DNA of 11,728 nt from an uncultured Lachnospiraceae bacterium (GTDB taxonomy: Bacteria > Bacillota > Clostridia > Lachnospirales > Lachnospiraceae). The stretch spans positions 1-11,728 of the forward strand of contig CAJUMV010000069.1 in NCBI GenBank assembly GCA_910587715.1. The letters are read 5' to 3'. This document shows positions 7,385-11,728 of this stretch, piece by piece. The notes below the pieces were generated by a model. The model was not told the origin of the DNA, did not search any database, and was given only the letters and a program-made list of their open reading frames with translations. The translations under genes and the position numbers were made by a program. Every line of letters begins with the position of its first letter. Positions within the stretch are counted from its first letter, which is position 1.

Positions 7385-7879
7385 ATGGGAAGCGGAAAGA
7401 AAGCGATGTTTGTGACAGGATTTTTTATTTTACTTATGGGACTTGTCTGCAGTGCCTGCGGGGGCGGGAGTGCGGATTCGGAGAAGCTGGAAGGCTCGTT
7501 ACAGGATATGATGACGTCTCTCTATGCCAATGCGGAGCTGGACGCGGATTTTAAGGAGGCGCTGGATGGCTATGAGACGATGGAGCTGACAGATGATTTG
7601 GAGGTATCCATTCTGGGAACGGATCAGATTACCTACACGGAGGGCGTGGTGTCCATGCCCATGATGTCCTCCGTCGCGTATCAGTGTGTGCTGCTTAGGG
7701 TGGACGAGGCGGACGTGGAGAGCGCGAAGCAGGCGCTTAAGGATAACGCCAATCTGGATAAGTGGGTGTGCGTCAGCGCGGAGAGCATGTTAATTGAGAG
7801 CCGCGGGGATGTGATTTTCTTTATTATGAGTGATAAGAGTACGGCGACGGCGATGAGCAGCGCGTTTCAGAAGCTGTAG
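7385..7879 (+). CDS. Small lipoprotein, possibly DUF4358-like
   Basis: This encodes a 164-residue exported lipoprotein. The signal has K5/K6, the hydrophobic core VTGFFILLMGLVCSAC, and C25 as the lipidated cysteine, followed by a flexible GGGSADSE linker. The mature part alternates short helices and strands. It ends with a pattern (LLRVDEADVESAKQALKDN, then an SRGDVIFFIMSD strand and a last helix) that reminds me of DUF4358 lipoproteins of Clostridia. That link is tentative. The ATG is preceded by purine-rich AAAAGGAG (7367-7373) and a second GAGG closer in. It is the last gene of the probable kinase operon, and its stop is separated by one base from the convergent HTH gene. No terminator is visible for it, so its transcript may run into the antisense of that gene. 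Confidence 0.75.
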   Translation: MGSGKKAMFVTGFFILLMGLVCSACGGGSADSEKLEGSLQDMMTSLYANAELDADFKEALDGYETMELTDDLEVSILGTDQITYTEGVVSMPMMSSVAYQCVLLRVDEADVESAKQALKDNANLDKWVCVSAESMLIESRGDVIFFIMSDKSTATAMSSAFQKL

Positions 7880-7880
7880 G

Positions 7881-8306
7881 TTAGTTTAAAATTTCTTCTT
7901 TCATTTCATAGAGCAGTTCATTTATTTCTATGACTGATAAAGCATGCTCTAAACCAAACAAGATGATGCTGTCCCGCTTGAACTTGGCGTAAAGAGGTGT
8001 ATAGCCGGTATGCTTTAGCAACTGCTGAGTCTCTTTAATATTAAGGTTCATGGACAGACAGAGCGAAAGAACTTTGTCGCGGTTTGGTGTTCTTAGTCCG
8101 TCAAAGATTTGGTATGCGTAGCTGCGATCTAGTCCTGAATGATTGATAATCGTACTTTTTTTAAATTCCTTTTCTATGATTAGAGTATTCAAATAATCAG
8201 CGAGAGGAATTTTTTTTATGAAATCATCAGAGGATGTGTCCATATATGATTCTATGTTCGGTGCTTTTTTTAAAATATCAAGAAGCTCACAAGTTGTTTT
8301 TTTCAT
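7881..8306 (-). CDS. Helix-turn-helix regulator divergent from the Ser/Thr kinase
   Basis: This is a 141-residue cytosolic protein. Residues about 49-80 (KKSTIINHSGLDRSYAYQIF and the RTPNRDK that follows) have the look of a Cro/XRE-type helix-turn-helix, and the following LKHTGYTPLY segment is typical of this clostridial group. The N-terminal 40 residues and C-terminal helices may dimerise or sense something; they match nothing I can name. The start at 8306 has GGAG on the minus strand upstream. The frame stays open to 8585 but that would run antisense through the kinase gene. Its gene ends one base from the preceding lipoprotein gene and begins 59 bases from the kinase start. Control of both promoters in that gap is a reasonable inference. 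It contains many Ser/Thr residues, so it could be a substrate of the kinase. Confidence 0.8.
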   Translation of the reverse strand: MKKTTCELLDILKKAPNIESYMDTSSDDFIKKIPLADYLNTLIIEKEFKKSTIINHSGLDRSYAYQIFDGLRTPNRDKVLSLCLSMNLNIKETQQLLKHTGYTPLYAKFKRDSIILFGLEHALSVIEINELLYEMKEEILN

Positions 8307-8333
8307 TACAAAGTTTTCTCCATATGGTATATT
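8306..8333 (+). promoter_or_regulatory. Candidate promoter of the Ser/Thr kinase gene
   Basis: TTACAA (8306-8311) and TATATT (8328-8333) are 16 bases apart. Transcription would start near 8340, about 26 bases before the kinase ATG. The -35 begins on the first base of the opposing HTH gene's start codon. Confidence 0.4.
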
Positions 8334-8337
8334 AACT

Positions 8338-8366
8338 ATATTAAGGTCGATAAGGAGAAAAGTCAA
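8338..8366 (-). promoter_or_regulatory. Candidate promoter of the HTH regulator gene
   Basis: On the minus strand TTGACT (8366-8361) and TAATAT (8343-8338) are 17 bases apart. The start would be near 8331, about 25 bases before the HTH ATG. The -35 reaches the first base of the kinase start codon, so the two promoters point at each other. Confidence 0.5.
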
Positions 8367-9478
8367 TGACAAGAACAAACAGCTTGCAAATACAGTATGT
8401 GGAAGAACAATATGAAACATTGACGTCTCTTGGAAAGGAAGGCGGGCAGACATTTCTGGCAAAAGAGAAAAGAAATGGAAGGATTGTTGTAAAAAAGTAT
8501 GTAACTGCTGATGCTGCATTACTGTATGAGAAATTGAGAGGGATAAAAAGCTGTCATTTGGCAGAGATCTATGAGCTTGTATCAAACGGTGAAAAAGGAA
8601 TCATTATAGAAGAATATATAAGCGGTATCACGCTTAGGGCATATATGGAAGAGCGGGGTGTGCTTGCGACTGAAGAGACAATGTGTATAGTGGGTGAATT
8701 GTGTGCGGTATTAGATATCGTCCATAAGCAGGGAATTATACATAGAGACCTAACTCCGGATAATATTATATTGTCGGGGGATGGTGTGGTGAAACTGATT
8801 GATTTTGGAATTGCAAGGGAAGTTAAGGCGGAACAGAAAAGAGACACGGTGATTCTGGGTACGGTGGGTTATGCGGCACCGGAGCAGTTTGGATTTTTGC
8901 AGTCAGATGTAAGAGCGGATATTTATGCATTAGGCGTTCTAATGAATGAAATGCTTACAGGAGATCATACAGGACAGCGGCAATATGCAATGGCACCTTT
9001 TGCAAATATTATAAAAAGGTGCACAGAGTTTGATCCGGAGAAGCGCTTTCAGTCTGTGGCAGATTTAGAGAAAATGCTTGGAAATGCGGATAGCAATGTG
9101 AATAAAAGTGTAATAAAAAGAAAAGGAAGCTGTGTCAAGTGGCTGCCGGGATTTCGGACGGGTATTTTGTGGAAGAACATTGTGGCATCTTTGGGATATG
9201 GGATGATGCTTCTCTCCACTTATATTTATATGGAGCAGTATACCGTGTCCGTAGAAACATTTTTTCTTGAATTTTTTGCGCTATTTCTATATATATGGAT
9301 GGCGGCAATGGTTATTGTCAATGTGGCAGATTGGGATAGGAAGCTGCCTTTTTTAAGGAAATTGCCGTGGATGCTCCGAATGGTAATTCGGGTTATTTTG
9401 GGAATGGTGCTATTTGAGAGAGGGGTCGCCATAGAAAATTATGTAAAAAGCTTGGCAACCGGTCTGCCAATGCCATAA
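8366..9478 (+). CDS. Membrane-anchored Ser/Thr protein kinase
   Basis: This is a 370-residue Hanks-type kinase. The kinase domain (about 16-250) shows VVK with K43 as the likely ATP lysine, E55 as a candidate helix-C glutamate, and HRDLTPDN (D128, N133). DFG follows at 146-148 and APE at 171-173. The glycine loop is degenerate: GKEGGQ at 23-28 rather than GxGxxG. A basic linker leads to three hydrophobic segments (about 271-288, 299-321, 335-352) that anchor it in the membrane with the kinase domain inside. No PASTA repeats or large outer domain are present, unlike PrkC/Stk1. The ATG has AAGGAG (8352-8357) at good spacing. It ends at a bidirectional terminator and is transcribed divergently from the HTH gene. 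The substrate is unknown; the HTH protein is the obvious candidate. Confidence 0.9.
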   Translation: MTRTNSLQIQYVEEQYETLTSLGKEGGQTFLAKEKRNGRIVVKKYVTADAALLYEKLRGIKSCHLAEIYELVSNGEKGIIIEEYISGITLRAYMEERGVLATEETMCIVGELCAVLDIVHKQGIIHRDLTPDNIILSGDGVVKLIDFGIAREVKAEQKRDTVILGTVGYAAPEQFGFLQSDVRADIYALGVLMNEMLTGDHTGQRQYAMAPFANIIKRCTEFDPEKRFQSVADLEKMLGNADSNVNKSVIKRKGSCVKWLPGFRTGILWKNIVASLGYGMMLLSTYIYMEQYTVSVETFFLEFFALFLYIWMAAMVIVNVADWDRKLPFLRKLPWMLRMVIRVILGMVLFERGVAIENYVKSLATGLPMP

Positions 9479-9483
9479 AATGA

Positions 9484-9508
9484 TTTTGTCTGCTGAGAGC
9501 AGACCAAA
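9484..9508. repeat. Small hairpin just after the kinase gene
   Basis: TTTTGTCTGCT (9484-9494) pairs with AGCAGACCAAAA (9498-9509) with one bulged base and a three-base GAG loop. It sits directly before the larger terminator hairpin, within six bases of the kinase stop. It may strengthen termination for minus-strand transcripts reading out of the XRE gene. Confidence 0.5.
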
Positions 9509-9559
9509 AACAAAATGACTTTGCTTATACTGATTGGTGTAAGCAAAGTCATTTTTGTT
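9509..9559. terminator. Bidirectional terminator between the kinase and XRE genes
   Basis: A long inverted repeat runs from 9509-9530 to 9537-9559 with a six-base TGATTG loop. About 21 pairs form, with one mismatch and one bulge. The core is TGACTTTGCTTA against TAAGCAAAGTCA. T-rich tracts follow on both strands. It serves the plus-strand kinase and the minus-strand XRE gene, whose stop codon (9549-9551) lies inside the right arm. Confidence 0.88.
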
Positions 9560-9878
9560 GGGGCGGGTGAACAATAGACCGAATGACAGATAAAATCATT
9601 TCGCGTTGCTGTGTGCTGGCGCTATGCCATAGGGAAAGGAGCTGTTTTTCTTGGGTGGAGTTGGTGAGAGGAATGTCCTCCTGTAATAAGTAGTCAACAC
9701 TTACATGAAAACAGAGGGAAAGCGCAATTAACTTATCTAATGTAACAGAGCGCTCGCCATGCTCAATCAGACCAATGTATGTGGTCGAGACATTAATGGC
9801 TTCTGCTACCTGTTCTTGTGTGAGACCGCAGTGTAAGCGTTCTTCGCGCAAGCGTTTTCCCAATGCAATACGATTCAT
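9549..9878 (-). CDS. XRE-family transcriptional regulator
   Basis: This is a 109-residue DNA-binding regulator. Residues 6-66 form a typical Cro/C1-type domain: GLTQEQVAEAINV is helix 2 and STTYIGLIEHGER the recognition helix region, followed by the usual TLDKLIALSLCFHVSVDYLL end. The remaining 40 residues (ENKQ-rich helices ending in HPPQQK) probably mediate oligomerisation. GGGAG lies seven bases before the ATG on the minus strand. The gene diverges from the lipoprotein unit at 10030 and converges with the kinase. The repeats between 9920 and 9978 are the natural operator, so it probably represses itself and the lipoprotein unit. Such small regulators are common in mobile elements, but no phage or integrase gene is in view. 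Confidence 0.9.
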   Translation of the reverse strand: MNRIALGKRLREERLHCGLTQEQVAEAINVSTTYIGLIEHGERSVTLDKLIALSLCFHVSVDYLLQEDIPLTNSTQEKQLLSLWHSASTQQREMILSVIRSIVHPPQQK

Positions 9879-9908
9879 AATAAAACTCCCATTTTGTTCT
9901 TTTTTTCT

Positions 9909-9937
9909 ATTTTACCTACAAGTTAATAAAGTTATAA
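9909..9937 (-). promoter_or_regulatory. Candidate promoter of the XRE gene
   Basis: On the minus strand TTATAA (9937-9932) and TAAAAT (9914-9909) are 17 bases apart, giving a start near 9902 and a leader of about 24 bases. The region is so AT-rich that alternatives exist. The -35 falls inside one of the direct repeats. Confidence 0.35.
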
Positions 9938-9978
9938 TAAACTATTAGTTATAATAATATTAACTTATAGTTGACTAT
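9920..9978. promoter_or_regulatory. Repeat-rich putative operator of the XRE regulator
   Basis: Four elements are packed in 59 bases. AAGTTAATA (9920-9928) is inverted perfectly as TATTAACTT (9958-9966). AGTTATAATAA is repeated directly at 9930-9940 and 9947-9957. AACTATTAGTT (9940-9950) is a perfect palindrome about a central T. ATAGTTGACTAT (9967-9978) has inverted ATAGT/ACTAT arms and overlaps the plus-strand -35. Such spacing suits cooperative binding of dimeric XRE repressors. Binding is inferred. Confidence 0.5.
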
Positions 9979-9998
9979 GGAAAATATACTGATATAAT
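9971..9998 (+). promoter_or_regulatory. Sigma-A promoter of the duplicated-domain lipoprotein unit
   Basis: TTGACT (9971-9976) and a perfect TATAAT (9993-9998) are 16 bases apart. The start would be near 10005, which rules out the ATG at 10003 and supports translation from 10030. Confidence 0.7.
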
Positions 9999-10029
9999 AT
10001 AAATGATAAAGATTATGAGGAGGAAAAGG

Positions 10030-11016
10030 ATGAAAAACAAAACTATTCAGAAAGATGACAGGCGGTATTGGTTCAGTTTATTTCTTGTTGCTGTAATGAT
10101 AGTTATGTGTGCCTGTGGAGCAACGGAAGAAAGTCACAGGAACATTGAGGTCAATGAAACGGCACAGGAGGAGGTTCCTGCATCAGATACGGCAGAAGGT
10201 GAGAGGACATTGACGGAAACCATGGCGGCAAGTGACTCGGATATAAAGGAAAGTATATCCGGGGAGGACGGATTGGAAAGAATTGAAGAACAGATTTTAT
10301 TAGAACAGGAAAATATAAAAATAACGGCTCTGGAGATGGTGGAAGATTCTATCTGGGGAAAGGGAATAAAACTATTAGTCGAAAATGATTCAGATAAAAA
10401 TATAGGTGTTGGGTGTAATGCCCTGATTGTAAACGATTACATGTTAAGTGATTTGTTTTCGACATCGGTGGCAGCAGGAAAGAAGGCGAATGAGGTTATA
10501 TATATGTCTTCCGGACAGCTGGAAGCGGCAGGTATTTCTAATGTCGGGCAGATAGAAATATATTTTCATATATATGATTCAGACAGTTGGGATACACTAT
10601 TTGATTCGGATGCTACGGTGATTACTACGACTGCTTATGAAAGTATGGATAATGTGTTAGAAATAGATGGGCAGGAATTGTATGCGCAGAATGGTATCCG
10701 TATTGTTGGGCAATATGTGGATGATAATAGTTTTTGGGGAACGGCAGTATTGCTATATATAGAAAATGCTTCAGGGAAAAGAGTCGGCATTAACTGTGAT
10801 AACATGTCTGTCAATGGATTTATGGTCACACCTTTATTTAGCAGTACGGTTTATGATGGCAAAAAAGCGTTTGATGATATTACACTCTTATCTACGGAAT
10901 TAGAAGAAAACGGAATTAATTCCGTAGAAGATATTGAAGTGAATTTCCATATTTATGATGCTGAAACATATGAATCGATTGCAGATACAGGAGCAATCAG
11001 TTTTCATGTGAATTAA
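10030..11016 (+). CDS. Lipoprotein with two tandem copies of an uncharacterised domain
   Basis: This is a 328-residue exported lipoprotein. The signal has K/R residues at 2-12, a core FSLFLVAVMIVMCAC, and C29 as the likely lipidated cysteine. An acidic Ser/Thr-rich linker (about 30-90) follows. Two copies of a beta-rich domain of about 105 residues then lie at about 94-198 and 221-328. Matching blocks include LVENDSDKNIGVGCNALIVN against YIENASGKRVGINCDNMSVN, AAGKKANE against YDGKKAFD, and IEIYFHIYDSDSWDT against IEVNFHIYDAETYES. The copies are clearly homologous but diverged, so the duplication is old. I do not know a function; beta-sandwich domains of this type often bind ligands at the cell surface. 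AGGAGG (10018-10023) sets the start. The next gene follows by 25 bases. Confidence 0.82.
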   Translation: MKNKTIQKDDRRYWFSLFLVAVMIVMCACGATEESHRNIEVNETAQEEVPASDTAEGERTLTETMAASDSDIKESISGEDGLERIEEQILLEQENIKITALEMVEDSIWGKGIKLLVENDSDKNIGVGCNALIVNDYMLSDLFSTSVAAGKKANEVIYMSSGQLEAAGISNVGQIEIYFHIYDSDSWDTLFDSDATVITTTAYESMDNVLEIDGQELYAQNGIRIVGQYVDDNSFWGTAVLLYIENASGKRVGINCDNMSVNGFMVTPLFSSTVYDGKKAFDDITLLSTELEENGINSVEDIEVNFHIYDAETYESIADTGAISFHVN

Positions 11017-11041
11017 TAAAAATAGAGGAGGGGATTGTGAA

Positions 11042-11398
11042 ATGAAAACGTCACGTATGGTTATTGGTATTATTTCCATTGTTCTGTTTTTGATTGTTTC
11101 CTTACAGTCATGTGCAGCGGGAGTGGGAAATGCACTGGCAGACAATGGTGAGGTAAGTGGTTCGGCAGGCTTTCTTCTTGCTCTTTGTATGCTTGTGGCT
11201 GGAATAGTAGGTATTGCGGCAAGAAAATCTAAGACGGGGAGTTTTGTATCAGGCGGATTTTATACGTTTGGCGGATTGCTGGGAATGGCAAATGCAGGTT
11301 CTTATTCCGACCTTAGGATTTGGTCGGGACTTTCGTTTATTTTTGCATTGGTATTCATTATTATGGGTATCAGACAGAAGGAAAAACGTTTGGATTAA
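11042..11398 (+). CDS. Small membrane protein of unknown function
   Basis: This is a 118-residue protein with four hydrophobic segments at about 6-27, 41-60, 66-86 and 92-110. It ends in a short basic tail, RQKEKRLD. The first segment ends in SLQSCAAG, which could be read as a lipobox, but the polytopic layout makes an integral membrane protein more likely. The GEVSGSAGFLLALCMLVAGI block looks familiar from uncharacterised proteins of Firmicutes. GAGGAGGGG (11025-11033) is a strong ribosome binding site. The gene lies 25 bases after the duplicated-domain lipoprotein and shares its transcript up to the terminator at 11438. It may be its membrane partner, or control its export or sensing. This is inference from position only. 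Confidence 0.75.
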   Translation: MKTSRMVIGIISIVLFLIVSLQSCAAGVGNALADNGEVSGSAGFLLALCMLVAGIVGIAARKSKTGSFVSGGFYTFGGLLGMANAGSYSDLRIWSGLSFIFALVFIIMGIRQKEKRLD

Positions 11399-11437
11399 TA
11401 TGCCAGAAGACAGTGAATAACAAGAAAATGAATTGCG

Positions 11438-11485
11438 AAGAGGGGCGGATAAGTGCTGTGGCATGGATGGCTCCTCTTTCTTTTT
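11438..11485 (+). terminator. Probable terminator of the lipoprotein/membrane-protein unit
   Basis: AAGAGGGGC (11438-11446) pairs with GCTCCTCTT (11470-11478) through nine pairs including one G-U, across a 23-base loop. TCTTTTT follows. The loop is longer than usual, so efficiency may be moderate. Confidence 0.6.
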
Positions 11486-11506
11486 GGAGAAAAATTGAAA
11501 TCGAAG

Positions 11507-11535
11507 TTGTATCATAGCCTGCAAAACGGTATAAT
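11507..11535 (+). promoter_or_regulatory. Sigma-A-like promoter upstream of the UPF0175-like remnant
   Basis: TTGTAT (11507-11512) and a perfect TATAAT (11530-11535) are 17 bases apart, giving a start near 11542. The -10 lies inside the open frame of the remnant that follows. Confidence 0.5.
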
Positions 11536-11682
11536 AATAAAAAAGCAGAAACAGAACTTACCAGAAATGCGCTTTTGTTATATCCATATATATTAAATCA
11601 GACAATATCGCACGGCGGTGCGGCAGAGATTTTGGGAATCAGAAAGTCCGAACTGATAGATATTTATGACAAGTTAGACTAA
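11518..11682 (+). pseudogene. Remnant resembling a UPF0175 antitoxin-like protein
   Basis: The frame from the TAG at 11515-11517 to the TAA at 11680-11682 encodes about 54 residues. They include TRNALLLYPYILNQTISHGG and then AAEILGIRKSELIDIYDKLD. The AAEILGI-x-x-x-EL-I pattern after a HGG turn matches my memory of UPF0175 proteins, small helix-turn-helix antitoxin-like proteins often paired with PIN-domain (DUF3368) toxins. There is no ATG or GTG in frame; only a TTG at 11575, inside the conserved part. The C-terminus also stops earlier than I would expect. Both ends therefore look decayed. The out-of-frame ATG at 11567 stops after nine codons. No PIN toxin gene is visible in the remaining 46 bases, although one could begin beyond the window. 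Confidence 0.5.
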
Positions 11683-11728
11683 CTATTAAAAGTCAAGTCT
11701 AAAAGTGAAAAGTTTTGAATGGATTGCC

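Noticed and set aside
8307..8585. N-terminal extension of the HTH protein on the minus strand
   Set aside because: It would run antisense through the kinase start and kinase domain and contains no recognisable domain; the ATG at 8306 has a ribosome binding site.
10003..10029. Earlier ATG for the duplicated-domain lipoprotein
   Set aside because: It lies at or before the predicted transcription start and lacks a ribosome binding site, whereas 10030 follows AGGAGG closely.
11428..11517. 29-codon open frame after the small membrane protein
   Set aside because: It overlaps the terminator hairpin, has no ribosome binding site and shows no recognisable sequence.
11674..11702. Inverted repeat TTAGACT/AGTCTAA near the end of the window
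   Set aside because: Only seven pairs with a 15-base loop and no T-run in AT-rich DNA; it could be chance. Three AAAAGT copies nearby are likewise too short to interpret.

Overview
The window looks like a Clostridia chromosome, most likely Lachnospiraceae. That rests on recognising the GGGtGRT protein and its scaffold partner, a clostridial CotF/ferritin-like spore protein, a 7TM hybrid histidine kinase, strong AGGAGG-type ribosome binding sites and short AT-rich sigma-A promoters. All family calls are recognition by eye, without a database search. I see no tRNA, rRNA, CRISPR array, transposase or integrase.

Layout. (1) 1-1222: the tail of a NifU-like iron-sulfur scaffold gene, then the complete GGGtGRT gene, closed by a clear terminator at 1288-1330. 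(2) 1364-2962: a large lipoprotein of unknown function. (3) 2982-3589: a sigma-A-like promoter, a leader with a possible hairpin, and a small CotF/ferritin-like spore protein. A strong hairpin without a U-tract (3612-3653) follows. (4) 3676-7879: four closely spaced plus-strand genes, probably one operon: a hybrid sensor histidine kinase, an alpha/beta hydrolase, a PIN-like nuclease-fold protein and a small lipoprotein.

(5) 7881-11398: the base composition becomes visibly more AT-rich and the genes change strand repeatedly, as in accessory DNA. A minus-strand HTH regulator lies head to head with a membrane-anchored Ser/Thr kinase across only 59 bases, with promoters that appear to face each other. 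A bidirectional terminator separates the kinase from a convergent XRE regulator. That regulator is divergent from a two-gene unit: a lipoprotein with a duplicated domain and a small membrane protein. The XRE/lipoprotein intergenic region is packed with inverted and direct repeats that look like an operator. (6) 11399-11728: a terminator, then a promoter feeding a start-less remnant resembling UPF0175 antitoxin-like proteins.

How the genes may work together (inference). The first pair belongs to a conserved iron-sulfur-associated locus. The four-gene operon may link a membrane signal to hydrolase, RNA-processing and envelope functions. The HTH/kinase pair and the XRE/lipoprotein/membrane-protein unit look like two compact, self-regulated envelope or stress modules. 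The best candidates for something undescribed are the HTH/kinase pair with face-to-face promoters and the XRE-controlled duplicated-domain lipoprotein unit. Neither can be assigned a function from sequence alone.
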